From the NCBI GenBank assembly GCA_012729575.1, contig JAAYCW010000027.1:1-32957 (forward strand): a DNA stretch of 32,957 nt, written 5' to 3'. The notes under the pieces were generated by a model that was not told where the DNA came from, searched no databases, and saw nothing but the letters and a program-made list of their open reading frames with translations. The position numbers and the translations under genes were made by a program. Positions 16,129 through 23,845 of this stretch are shown here, piece by piece; position 1 is the first letter of the stretch; the number at the start of each line of letters is the position of its first letter. This DNA comes from Actinomycetota bacterium. GTDB lineage: Bacteria; Actinomycetota; Thermoleophilia; RBG-16-64-13.

Positions 16129-17399
16129 TCCCCCAGCACGACGTCGACACTGGCGAAGATGGCTATCATATCGGCCACCATCTCACCTTCTACCAGGGCC
16201 GGCACCGCCTGCCCGTGATAGAAACTGGGAGTGCTGAACCGGACCCGGGCGGGTTTCGCGCCGCCCTCCGACCTTATGTAAACGCCCATCTCGCCTTTGG
16301 GAGCCTCGACGCATCGATAGACGGACCCCCGCGGCACCTGCGGTCCCCTGAAGACTTGGTAGAAGTCCTGGATCATGGCCGCGGAATCACGAAGCACGTT
16401 CTTCTTCATGGGTAGCGAATGAGCTGCGTCAGGGGCCAAGAATGGTCCAGGAGGCATCTTATCCAGACACTGGCGGATGATCTTGCACGACTCGCGCATC
16501 TCCTTCATGCGGACGAGGAAGCGATCATACACATCGGCGTTGTACTCCACGGCGACGTCGAACTCCACCTCGGGATAGGCCGCATAGGGCTCGTCCTTCC
16601 GCAGGTCGCGCGCTATGCCGGCGGCGCGCAACGTCGGGCCGGTCACCCGCCAGGCGTGGCAGTCCTCAGAGGTGAAGATGCCTACGTTCTTGGCCCGCTT
16701 AAGGAAGATGCGGTTCTGCTTGATGATGCGCTCGTACTCCGCCAACCGCTTCGGCAGGAAGTCGATGACCTTGCGGCACCGATGGTCGAAGCCGTCGGGT
16801 AGGTCCTTGGCCACGCCGCCGATGCGTGCAAACGAATGGGTCATACGCGCCCCGGTAAGCATCTCGAACAGATCCAGCACGTACTCGCGGTCGCGGAAGC
16901 AGATGGTGAAAAACGTCTGCGTCCCCAGATCCATGATGGAGGTCCCCAACCACAGTATGTGATTGGAGATGCGGCACAGCTCGTGCGTCATGGTTCGGAT
17001 GTAGCGACCCCGGGCCGGCACCTCAACGCCCATGAGCTTCTCAGCAGCTTCGCAGAACCCGTGGTTCATAGCGAAACCGCTGATGTAGTCCAGACGATCG
17101 GTGAGCGGGATGATCTGGTGGTAGGTGCGGTGCTCGCACAACTTCTCCACCCCGCGGTGTAGGTTGCCTATCTCCGGTCGTACGGCCAGTATGACCTCTC
17201 CATCCAGATCCAGCACCGCCCGATACACCCCATGCATGGAGGGATGTTGGGGACCCATGCTGATGGTCATCACGTCGCCGGTAGGCTCCAAGTGCCGCCG
17301 TGTGCGGTCCTTCCGCTCCCGCAGTTCCTCGAGACTGGGCCTGCGCGAGAGGGCCTGCGCCGCCGGCACCAGTCCCTGCGTATCCTGGGTCCCGCTCAT
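16116..17399 (-). CDS. nuoD: NADH-quinone oxidoreductase subunit D (49-kDa type)
   Basis: This is the NiFe-hydrogenase-like large subunit that lines the quinone site. Conserved stretches include GPQHPSMHGVYR, EIGNLHRGVEKLCEHRTY, RLDYISGFAMNHGF and the C-terminal VLGDCDR. The GPQHP and HRG motifs place the quinone-binding His/Tyr region. There is no fusion to NuoC; nuoC is separate and directly upstream with no gap. The N terminus has ~35 extra residues before the core (RRPSLEELRERKDRTRRH). Confidence 0.97.
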   Translation of the reverse strand: MSGTQDTQGLVPAAQALSRRPSLEELRERKDRTRRHLEPTGDVMTISMGPQHPSMHGVYRAVLDLDGEVILAVRPEIGNLHRGVEKLCEHRTYHQIIPLTDRLDYISGFAMNHGFCEAAEKLMGVEVPARGRYIRTMTHELCRISNHILWLGTSIMDLGTQTFFTICFRDREYVLDLFEMLTGARMTHSFARIGGVAKDLPDGFDHRCRKVIDFLPKRLAEYERIIKQNRIFLKRAKNVGIFTSEDCHAWRVTGPTLRAAGIARDLRKDEPYAAYPEVEFDVAVEYNADVYDRFLVRMKEMRESCKIIRQCLDKMPPGPFLAPDAAHSLPMKKNVLRDSAAMIQDFYQVFRGPQVPRGSVYRCVEAPKGEMGVYIRSEGGAKPARVRFSTPSFYHGQAVPALVEGEMVADMIAIFASVDVVLGDCDR

Positions 17400-17915
17400 C
17401 TAGATCTTCCCCCGCAGATCAGTACGGATGCGCCCACCCACTGTGCCGCGCAAAGGGAAGTCCTTTCTCATCGGGAAGCCTTCGAAATCCTCGGTCGTGA
17501 GCAGCCGGCGCAGATCCGGATGGCCGGCGAAGACTATGCCGTACATCTCCCAGGCTTCGCGTTCGTCGAACCCCGCCGACGGCCAAAGTCCGGTGATAGT
17601 CGGCAGATCTTGCCCCTCGGCCAGTGGGGTGGTTACACGCAGACGATGGCCGTGAGTGTGCGAGAGCAGGTGGACCACCACCTCGAACGGAGCCCCAGTA
17701 CGTTCCGGCAGGTGATCGCCGAGCAGGCAGTCGAGTTGATCGAAGGCCAGCTCTCTTGCGCTCCTGCAGAAGCTCAGGACCCGCATCCAATCCTCCGGCT
17801 CTACCGTGATGGTCAGGTCGCCGCAGCACTCGGTCTGCTTCCGCAGCCTGCCGCCGAACCGCTTCTCCAGCTTGGCCAGAACGACCGTCAGCGAAGTGTC
17901 CAGTCCCTCGTTCAA
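17400..17915 (-). CDS. nuoC: NADH-quinone oxidoreductase subunit C (30-kDa type)
   Basis: A hydrophilic subunit of the connecting module. The diagnostic C-terminal region is present: [41 protein letters not shown]. The 171-aa length is normal for a stand-alone NuoC. It overlaps the nuoB stop by 4 bp (ATGA) and is contiguous with nuoD. Confidence 0.96.
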   Translation of the reverse strand: MNEGLDTSLTVVLAKLEKRFGGRLRKQTECCGDLTITVEPEDWMRVLSFCRSARELAFDQLDCLLGDHLPERTGAPFEVVVHLLSHTHGHRLRVTTPLAEGQDLPTITGLWPSAGFDEREAWEMYGIVFAGHPDLRRLLTTEDFEGFPMRKDFPLRGTVGGRIRTDLRGKI

Positions 17916-18511
17916 GGCCTTGGCTCTCCGTGAAGCAAGACCTCGCGGGCGGGGATGCGCCGCAACCCATCGTAAGCATGCCTACTCTGCTTGACCCGGT
18001 CCCGGATCATCTCCAGACCCTGCCAGAGGGCCTCCGGGCGCGGAGGACAACCCGGAACGTAGACATCCACGGGGATGAGGCTGTCTATACCTTGGACCAC
18101 GTGATACGTGTCCCAGACATTGCCTGACACCGCGCACGAACCCATGGCCAACACCCATTTGGGGTCAGGGATCTGCTCGTAGAGCCTGACCACCCGAGGA
18201 GCCATCTTGATAGTGCACCAGCCCGCCACGATCATGCCGTCGGCTTGGCGGGGTGAGGCGCGCATGGCCTCCATCCCGAAGCGGGCCATGTCGAAACGGG
18301 ATCCCCCCAGAGCCATCATCTCTATGGCGCAACAGGCCAGCCCGAAGAGTAGGGGCCAGAACGAGAAGCTCCTGCCGAAGCCGAGCACCCGCTCGATCTG
18401 CACCGGCAAAGCTATGCCTCCCGGCAGACGTACCGGCCCACCCATGACCTCGTTCTGCTGCAATGCGGCACCGACCTCTGCGTCGGACGGCCGGCGTAGG
18501 GGATCGTCCAT
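17912..18511 (-). CDS. nuoB: NADH-quinone oxidoreductase subunit B (N2 cluster)
   Basis: This subunit carries the terminal [4Fe-4S] cluster N2 next to the quinone site. All expected ligands are visible: the tandem Cys pair in [11 protein letters not shown], Cys in AMGSCAVSG, and Cys in [11 protein letters not shown]. The ORF track extends 76 codons too far upstream into nuoA. The ATG at 18511 shares its A with the nuoA TGA stop (TGATG), giving 199 aa. An ATG three codons earlier, at 18520, is a possible alternative. Confidence 0.96.
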   Translation of the reverse strand: MDDPLRRPSDAEVGAALQQNEVMGGPVRLPGGIALPVQIERVLGFGRSFSFWPLLFGLACCAIEMMALGGSRFDMARFGMEAMRASPRQADGMIVAGWCTIKMAPRVVRLYEQIPDPKWVLAMGSCAVSGNVWDTYHVVQGIDSLIPVDVYVPGCPPRPEALWQGLEMIRDRVKQSRHAYDGLRRIPAREVLLHGEPRP

Positions 18512-18879
18512 CACTCCCATTCGAACACGCCCTTCTTCCAGGCGTACACGTAGCCGACAAGGAGTATGGCGATGAAGATGAACATCTCGACAAGCGCGGG
18601 CGTGCCCAGCGATCGTAGTGAGACCGCCCAGGGATAGATGAACACCGCTTCCAGATCGAACAATACGAAGAGCACCGCGACCAGGTAGTAATGAACGTTG
18701 AAGGGCGCCCGGGCATCCGCCATTGGCACCACGCCGCACTCGTAGGGCTCACCCTTGCTGGGATTAACGCTCTTGGGTGAGAGCAGGTGTGAAATCGCGA
18801 TGAAAGCAACAGCCATCGCGGCACCGATAGCGAACATGATCCCAAACTGGATGAGCAAGTCGATGGTCGGATTGACCAA
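18511..18879 (-). CDS. nuoA: NADH-quinone oxidoreductase subunit A
   Basis: A three-span membrane subunit and first gene of the operon. The conserved loop is visible as [13 protein letters not shown] followed by [23 protein letters not shown], including the Cys of the loop near the quinone cavity and the acidic FDLE region. The ORF track start at 18981 would cover the promoter region. A TTG at 18879, 5 nt after GAGGTG, gives a 122-aa protein that begins directly before the first membrane helix ([12 protein letters not shown]), which is the usual NuoA length. I therefore prefer it. Confidence 0.93.
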   Translation of the reverse strand: MVNPTIDLLIQFGIMFAIGAAMAVAFIAISHLLSPKSVNPSKGEPYECGVVPMADARAPFNVHYYLVAVLFVLFDLEAVFIYPWAVSLRSLGTPALVEMFIFIAILLVGYVYAWKKGVFEWE

Positions 18880-18916
18880 GAAGACACCTCGCGTCGGGTA
18901 TGAATCATCAGTCGGC

Positions 18917-18937
18917 GGGCCGCCCTGACGGCGGCCC
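18917..18937 (-). other. GC-rich hairpin in the nuo operon leader
   Basis: A perfect 8-bp inverted repeat, GGGCCGCC and GGCGGCCC, with a 5-nt loop lies between the predicted nuo promoter and the nuoA start. There is no T tract. It could be a stabilising or regulatory leader structure for the complex I transcript. The function is unknown. Confidence 0.45.
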
Positions 18938-18952
18938 ACTCTAGCAGTTGTG

Positions 18953-18981
18953 ACGATAACAAACCCTGAATCCAAACGCAA
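18953..18981 (-). promoter_or_regulatory. Candidate promoter of the nuo operon
   Basis: On the minus strand TTGCGT (18976-18981) and TATCGT (18953-18958) are separated by 17 bp. Start of transcription would be near 18946, giving a leader of about 66 nt that includes the 18917-18937 hairpin. Both boxes are partial matches, so this is tentative. The 203-bp region between nuoA and tatC is divergent and must serve both sides. Confidence 0.4.
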
Positions 18982-19070
18982 CTGACTGCGTTTCCAGCCC
19001 GCCCTTCACCCTCCACGACCGCCACGCAGTGCGCGCCGGATCGGGCACCCGGTCTCCCCTGCCCCTGGGA

Positions 19071-19076
19071 TATACT
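19071..19076 (+). promoter_or_regulatory. -10 box placing the tatC transcript start on its GTG codon
   Basis: TATACT matches the -10 consensus at 5 of 6 positions. If its last T is position -7, transcription begins exactly at the GTG at 19083, which has no clear ribosome binding site. This is the arrangement of a leaderless mRNA. No good -35 box is seen. Confidence 0.45.
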
Positions 19077-19082
19077 TCCGGG

Positions 19083-19880
19083 GTGAGTAGAGATCCGAGC
19101 AAGAAGATGCCTCTCATGGGGCACTTGGGTGAACTGCGGAGACGCCTCACCTACGTGGCCATCGCCGTCGTTGTCTGCGTCATAGGCTGCTTCATCTTCA
19201 AAGATCAGGTGCTGGCCGTCGTCATACACCCACTCGGGAGCACCGACGTCAACGAGTTGACCACTCTGGGCGTGACTGAGAGCTTCATGAACGTGCTCAA
19301 GGTGTCCATCTATGCCGGGCTGATCGTTTCTCTACCCTTCATCCTCTACCAATTCTGGGCGTTCATCATGCCGGGACTCTATGAGAACGAGAGGAAGAGC
19401 ATCATCCCTTACGTCATTGCGACCACACTGCTCTTTCTCGGCGGAGTCGTGTTCGCATATTTCATAGTCCTCCCGGTCGGGCTGAGGTTCATGCTGGGCT
19501 ACGGAGACGAGTACTTCGGCCAACTTCTGCAGGCGGAGAAGTACATCAGTTTCGTGACCATGTTCCTTTTGGCTTTTGGAGTCGTCTTCGAGCTTCCCCT
19601 GATCATGATGCTGCTGGCCTGGTCCGGCCTAGTCGATCATGTGAAGATGCGCAAGGTACGCAAGTACGCCATCCTGGCCGAGGCCATTATCGCCATGGTG
19701 TTCACTCCCAGCCAAGATCCGGTCAGCATGGCCCTCATGCTGATCCCCCTGATAATCCTGTATGAGATAGGTATATTGCTGGCAAAGCTCATCGGCAGAC
19801 GAAGAGCAAAACGGGCCTTGCGGGAGGAACCTGTTGTATTGGGGGATAGCGGTCTGCCCGACTTGGGGAGCGAGGAGTGA
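19083..19880 (+). CDS. tatC: Sec-independent protein translocase TatC
   Basis: A six-span membrane receptor of the twin-arginine export pathway, which moves folded proteins. Family features are the N-terminal cytoplasmic motif PLMGHLGELRRRL, the ESFMNVLKVSIYAGLIVSLPFILYQFWAFIMPGLYENER region, and the later helix FGVVFELPLIM. The ORF track starts at 19029, but I prefer the GTG at 19083 because a TATACT box is placed for a leaderless start there. The internal ATG at 19107 is another option. No tatA or tatB is in the window. The C-terminal tail is acidic. The next gene starts 51 bp downstream on the same strand. Confidence 0.95.
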   Translation: MSRDPSKKMPLMGHLGELRRRLTYVAIAVVVCVIGCFIFKDQVLAVVIHPLGSTDVNELTTLGVTESFMNVLKVSIYAGLIVSLPFILYQFWAFIMPGLYENERKSIIPYVIATTLLFLGGVVFAYFIVLPVGLRFMLGYGDEYFGQLLQAEKYISFVTMFLLAFGVVFELPLIMMLLAWSGLVDHVKMRKVRKYAILAEAIIAMVFTPSQDPVSMALMLIPLIILYEIGILLAKLIGRRRAKRALREEPVVLGDSGLPDLGSEE

Positions 19881-19895
19881 GCACAGCCGAACCGC

Positions 19896-19924
19896 TTGTC
19901 GGCCAAGGATGATGGTGTTACCAT
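19896..19924 (+). promoter_or_regulatory. Predicted promoter of the GntR-HAD fusion gene
   Basis: TTGTCG (19896-19901) and TACCAT (19919-19924) are separated by exactly 17 bp. Transcription would begin about 1 nt before the ATG at 19932, giving a leaderless mRNA. The -10 box lies inside the operator palindrome described separately, so binding there would block transcription. Confidence 0.45.
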
Positions 19925-19925
19925 C
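19911..19925. promoter_or_regulatory. FadR/GntR-type operator palindrome
   Basis: GATGGT-GTT-ACCATC is a perfect 6-bp inverted repeat around 3 bases and contains TGGT-N3-ACCA, the core recognised by FadR-subfamily GntR regulators. It sits 7 bp before the ATG of a gene that itself encodes a GntR-FCD regulator, which points to autorepression. Confidence 0.6.
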
Positions 19926-19931
19926 TTACCT

Positions 19932-21548
19932 ATGAGTGCTAGGGGAAATGAAGGGGATGACAAGGGCAGAACGCCCGCTCTTACGGACGGCCTCAAACCT
20001 GTCACGACGCAGACCGTCTCCGACCAGGTAGCCGACCAACTCCGACAGTTGATCTCCTCCGGCCAGTATAAGCCCGGGAAACGTATCCCCTCGGAACGTG
20101 AACTGGCCGTCAAGCTTGGGGTCGGGCGGCCTGCGGTGCGTGAAGCGCTGCGAGAGCTGAAGGCTCAGGGCTTCCTCATCACGGGCCGCGGCGCTCAGGG
20201 AACAACCGTAGCCGACCTTCCTTCGCCCAGCTTCTCCGCGCCCTTGACCTCACTGGTTGGGGCGGGGGCGGAGCGGATCATCGAGTTGATGGAGGTCCGC
20301 AGCGCTGTGGAGATAGAGGCGGCCGGGCTGGCCGCCCGGCGGGCGACCCTGGAGGATCTCCATCGGCTGTCCATACTCCTCACGGCGCCTGGAGATGTGA
20401 TCACTCCCGAGGAGGATGTGGCCTTCCACGCCGCCATCGCGGAGGCAACCCACAACCCTCTCATAGCCCGCGTCATTCAGGAGCCGGTCGAGCTTCTTCA
20501 CGACCACATGGCCGCGATATTCAGCGCCTATTACAAGGAGCCAGGTGGGGCGATCAGCCTGCAGCAACAGCACGATGCCATTCGACGGGCCATCCGGTCA
20601 GGCGACGAGCAGAGGGCCCGTCAGGCGATGCGCCACCATCTCGATCACGTGGCCCGCGGTCTGGCACAACTGGTTGGCACCGGCCGCGTTATGCGTCTGG
20701 TCTTCCTTGGTCTAGATGGAACCCTGCTTGCGGGTCCACGGCTCATCTCGGAGAGGGCAAGACGTACCATCGCGAACGTCCGCGAAGCCGGGGTGGAGGT
20801 GGTGCTGGTGTCTTCCCGTCCGCCGAGGGAGATTCGCCCTTACCACCAAGAGCTCGGATTGCTGACGCCCTTCATCGCCTGCAGCGGCGCACTACTTTGG
20901 AACGCGCAGGCGGCGGCAGGCCTGGTACACGAGTCGGTATCCGCGGAACTGGCGGAAGAGATCGTGGCGCTCGGCAGAGATCTAGGAGCAATCGCCAACG
21001 TCGAGAGCGACGACGAGTGGTTCACTGATCGTTTGCGAAACCTTGAACGAGACAGCATCACAGATTATGAGATCTCTGAGCCCAATGGGGTAGGGATGGT
21101 AGATGAGGTTCTGCACTCCGGGGAACCTATCGACAAAGTCTTTCTGGACCTACGAGATCTGCCGGAAGAAGTCGCGATTACGGCCTCGGTCACTCTCAGA
21201 CGAGCGTTCGAGGGCCGCGCGACCGTCGAAGAGAAGGCCCGCGGTATTGTGGACGTCATCTCCTTGGACGCTTCCAAGGCCGCGATGGCTCAGCAGTTGG
21301 CGCGACGGATGGCTATACCGGCCGAACAGACCATGGCAATCGGAGACGACGACAGCGATGCTGCTCTTCTGCGATGGGCGGGCATCGGGGTGGCGATGGG
21401 TAACGCCACTCCGGCTGCAAAAGCCGCGGCCGACACGATCACCTCTTCGAATATGAGAGACGGCGTTGCGGAAGCTCTGGAACAATGGCTGTTGAGAGGC
21501 AGGTCAGCAGGTGCCAACGTGAGCGTGCCCAAACCCGGGTTGCTCTGA
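19932..21548 (+). CDS. GntR (FadR-type) regulator fused to a Cof-type HAD domain lacking its nucleophile
   Basis: Three domains lie in one frame. Residues ~28-95 form a GntR winged helix (GKRIPSERELAVKLGVGRPA). Residues ~112-250 form an FCD ligand domain with likely metal ligands in EEDVAFHAAIAEATHN, QQHDAI and AMRHHLDH. From residue 254 a Cof-like HAD domain follows. It keeps motif II (VLVSSRP), a motif III Lys (SLDASKAAM) and motif IV (AIGDDDSDAALL). Motif I reads FLGLDGTLL instead of the usual D-x-DGT, so the nucleophile Asp is Gly260 (codon GGT at 20709-20711), while Asp262 is kept. The HAD part may therefore bind rather than hydrolyse a phosphorylated ligand. The ATG at 19932 is preferred over the track's TTG at 19896, which lies in the -35 box. 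The gene ends 8 bp before the convergent exchanger gene. Confidence 0.88.
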   Translation: MSARGNEGDDKGRTPALTDGLKPVTTQTVSDQVADQLRQLISSGQYKPGKRIPSERELAVKLGVGRPAVREALRELKAQGFLITGRGAQGTTVADLPSPSFSAPLTSLVGAGAERIIELMEVRSAVEIEAAGLAARRATLEDLHRLSILLTAPGDVITPEEDVAFHAAIAEATHNPLIARVIQEPVELLHDHMAAIFSAYYKEPGGAISLQQQHDAIRRAIRSGDEQRARQAMRHHLDHVARGLAQLVGTGRVMRLVFLGLDGTLLAGPRLISERARRTIANVREAGVEVVLVSSRPPREIRPYHQELGLLTPFIACSGALLWNAQAAAGLVHESVSAELAEEIVALGRDLGAIANVESDDEWFTDRLRNLERDSITDYEISEPNGVGMVDEVLHSGEPIDKVFLDLRDLPEEVAITASVTLRRAFEGRATVEEKARGIVDVISLDASKAAMAQQLARRMAIPAEQTMAIGDDDSDAALLRWAGIGVAMGNATPAAKAAADTITSSNMRDGVAEALEQWLLRGRSAGANVSVPKPGLL

Positions 21549-21556
21549 CAGTAACG

Positions 21557-22564
21557 CTAGAGGATAGACCACAGGGTGACGCCCAAGAACGCACCGTATA
21601 GGATGCCTCCCAGGAGAAGCGACCCCACTCCGAAACCGCTCTTTGCCAGGCGCAGGCGGCCGTAGAGGATCAGACCCGATAGGATGGCCACTCCTGCCGC
21701 CACCACCGCGTGCCAATCTCCACCGCCCCATAGCCGCCAATCAGTGAACGCCAGGCCGATAGCGACCGGGAAGGTGCTCTGGAAGACCATCGCTCCGGTG
21801 ATGTTTCCCAAGGCCAGCGTGTCCTTCTTGTCCCGCATCCACAGCACGCTGTTGAACTTCTCTGGGAGTTCCGTAGCCACCGGGGTCAGAAGCAACGAGA
21901 TCACCAGGGCGGGCACCCCGAGAGACTCGGCCACCTTGGTCAACTGCTCCACAAAAAGATCGGCGCCCAGAATGATCGCTGCCAGGGCCACTATCAGCTG
22001 GAGGATAACCCGCCCGAGCTGAGGAGATTCGGCGGTGCGATGGAAGTACAGAGATCGGCACTCCCCCTGCAGGTCCCCTTCGCTCGCCATGGTCCGGCGC
22101 ACGTAGAACGCGTAACCCACGATGAGTAACACCGCCACCACGTACCGGAAGAATCCGATGTTGAAGAGACCGCAGACCACGGCGATCGTGTACGCGATGA
22201 GGAAGTACGCAAGATCACGACGCATGATCGTCCTGTTGTAACGCACTTTGAGAGTGCGCCGCTTCGTCAGGCTGAAGATGACTATCGATATGCCGCAGAC
22301 GAAGATGGCCAGGGTCGAAAGCATGAAAGGCGCACCCAGGATGGCGCCGATACCGATCTCATGCCCCGAGTCTCCCCCTGAGACCAGGATGGCGATCAGA
22401 GGTATGACGGTCTCCGGCAGCGCCGTGCCCACAGCCGCAAGCACACTGCCCACCGCCCCCTCACCCAGATTCAGCTTGCGACCGAACCACTCGACCCCGT
22501 TGACGAACAGTTCGCAGCCGGCAAGAATCACGATGAACGAGATTATGAGAAGGACGATTGTCAT
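21557..22564 (-). CDS. CaCA-superfamily cation exchanger with unusual alpha repeats
   Basis: A membrane protein of 335 aa with two homologous halves, as in Na+/Ca2+ exchangers (PF01699). The alpha-1 motif is AAVGTALPETVIPL and alpha-2 is TPVATELPEKFNSV. Both keep the Glu of the PE motif that binds the ion. The neighbouring Ser of the usual GTSLPE is Ala in alpha-1 and Glu in alpha-2. The GSN motif that usually follows is GAP in alpha-1 and GAM in alpha-2, so the ion-binding set differs from canonical Ca2+ exchangers. The substrate is therefore uncertain. The start ATG has no ribosome binding site but follows a strong -10 box, so it may be leaderless. It is convergent with the GntR-HAD gene. 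Confidence 0.87.
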   Translation of the reverse strand: MTIVLLIISFIVILAGCELFVNGVEWFGRKLNLGEGAVGSVLAAVGTALPETVIPLIAILVSGGDSGHEIGIGAILGAPFMLSTLAIFVCGISIVIFSLTKRRTLKVRYNRTIMRRDLAYFLIAYTIAVVCGLFNIGFFRYVVAVLLIVGYAFYVRRTMASEGDLQGECRSLYFHRTAESPQLGRVILQLIVALAAIILGADLFVEQLTKVAESLGVPALVISLLLTPVATELPEKFNSVLWMRDKKDTLALGNITGAMVFQSTFPVAIGLAFTDWRLWGGGDWHAVVAAGVAILSGLILYGRLRLAKSGFGVGSLLLGGILYGAFLGVTLWSIL

Positions 22565-22571
22565 CCGCGCG

Positions 22572-22601
22572 ATTCTAACCGAAGGGGTAGGCGCTCTGCA
22601 A
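22572..22601 (-). promoter_or_regulatory. Promoter of the cation exchanger gene, probably leaderless
   Basis: On the minus strand TTGCAG (22596-22601) and TAGAAT (22572-22577, 5 of 6 to consensus) are 18 bp apart. Seven bases separate the -10 box from the ATG at 22564, so transcription would start 1 nt before the codon or on it. No Shine-Dalgarno sequence is seen. Confidence 0.5.
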
Positions 22602-22657
22602 ACGCTCCCACGTTCATCAGTGCGCTGTCCATCGAGTGGAGCACGCGAACACTGAGG

Positions 22658-23011
22658 TCATGCCCGTAGGCCCAAGAGGACGCTCAGCACCAGCACCACA
22701 AGCACGACCAAACATACACCCGAGAAGACCCAAACCCGCTGCCGGCCAAACGCCACGAGGAGCATCACCACTCGGGCCGCCGGGGTGGCGAGGAGCACCA
22801 GCAGCCCCAGATCGAAGAATCCGCCCGGCTCGAGGTTGGCCAGCGCGCCGGGCAGGCCGGAGATCGAACTCCGCCGCGGTACTGCACCATCCGTCCCCAT
22901 AGCAGCAAGAACCGTACCGGCCAACATGAGCATGACTGCTAGAGACAAGCCCGCGATCAACAACCCCGATAAAGGACGGGCGAGGCGGCTCTCGAGACGT
23001 TCCTCATTCAC
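22658..23011 (-). CDS. DUF1634 family membrane protein
   Basis: A small membrane protein of 117 aa with three predicted spans (about GLLIAGLSLAVMLMLAGTVLA, FDLGLLVLLATPAARVVMLLVAFG and VWVFSGVCLVVLVVLVLSVLLGL). The central LLVLLATPAARVV stretch is the hallmark of DUF1634. These proteins are typically encoded next to TauE/SafE permeases, as here, where the start overlaps the permease stop by 4 bp. They probably act together in anion export, but the exact role is unknown. Confidence 0.82.
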   Translation of the reverse strand: MNEERLESRLARPLSGLLIAGLSLAVMLMLAGTVLAAMGTDGAVPRRSSISGLPGALANLEPGGFFDLGLLVLLATPAARVVMLLVAFGRQRVWVFSGVCLVVLVVLVLSVLLGLRA

Positions 23012-23838
23012 CGCAGACTGATACCTCCTGCCGCCAGCAGCATCTGTACGGCGAAGGCGAAAAGCACGGCCGCCATTACCGCGGCAAGCACTGAACTCCT
23101 TACCCGCGAAGCCAGGCGCGATCCCAGAGAGGCCCCAACTACCACCCCCAGCACCACCGGTACCGTTACCACCGGGTCCACCATCCCCCGAGCCAAGTAG
23201 ACCAACGCACCGGAGCAGGCGGTGACACCCAACATCAAAGTACTGGTGGCAACGGAGGCTCTGATGGGCACTCCCATGGCCAACCTCATGGCCGGCACAG
23301 TGAGAAAACCCCCTCCAACGCCGAGAAGCCCAGAGACATTCCCGGCCACCAATCCAAGCAGAAGGCCGAAAGGCAGCCGGCGCACCCGATACCCGACCTC
23401 ACACCTCAGACTGGGATCGTAGTAAGCCGCTCCCAGACGACCCAGTCCCTCGTCCTCGAGAGGACGAGGCGCGGAAGCGTTTCGACGCACCCAAACGTAC
23501 AGCGAGACCACGATCATGACGCCACCGAACACGGCGCTCAAGGCCTCTCTATTAAGTAGCGCCCCCACCACGCCTCCTGTGAGTGCGCCGAGAGCGAGAG
23601 CCGTTTCCACGCTGGCCCCAAGGCGCAGATTCGCACATCCCCGGCGAATGTAGTTGATGGAGCCGGCGGTCGAGGTCGCGACCACCGCGAGCAGACTGGC
23701 GGCCACCGCTCCGTGGATGGGTACGCCCAGAAAGAGAACGAGCACGGGGACGACGAAGATACCCCCGCCGAGCCCCACCATGGAGCCGAAGGTGCCACCC
23801 ATGAATCCAGCCACTGTGAGAAGCACAACCTCTGTCAT
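23008..23838 (-). CDS. TauE/SafE-family permease (putative sulfite/sulfoacetate exporter)
   Basis: A membrane permease with two repeated halves, each with the family's Gly-rich loop: FGSMVGLGGGIFVVPVL near the N terminus and VSGLLGVGGGFLTVPAM in the second half. Members export or import sulfur-containing or other small anions, and the substrate cannot be told from sequence. The ORF track begins at 23979, but the family N terminus (TEVVLLTVAGFMGGTFG) starts at the ATG at 23838, giving 276 aa. This start has no ribosome binding site but has a TAGCCT box at the spacing expected for a leaderless mRNA. Confidence 0.9.
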   Translation of the reverse strand: MTEVVLLTVAGFMGGTFGSMVGLGGGIFVVPVLVLFLGVPIHGAVAASLLAVVATSTAGSINYIRRGCANLRLGASVETALALGALTGGVVGALLNREALSAVFGGVMIVVSLYVWVRRNASAPRPLEDEGLGRLGAAYYDPSLRCEVGYRVRRLPFGLLLGLVAGNVSGLLGVGGGFLTVPAMRLAMGVPIRASVATSTLMLGVTACSGALVYLARGMVDPVVTVPVVLGVVVGASLGSRLASRVRSSVLAAVMAAVLFAFAVQMLLAAGGISLR

Positions 23839-23845
23839 GTCGTAG

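Noticed and set aside
19029-19082. N-terminal extension of TatC in the ORF track
   Set aside because: The extra 18 residues cover the TATACT box and have no family similarity. The GTG at 19083 fits better.
18165-19229. 354-aa minus-strand ORF across nuoA, nuoB and the tatC start
   Set aside because: It is out of frame with nuoA and nuoB, which have clear motifs, and it would cross the divergent promoter region.
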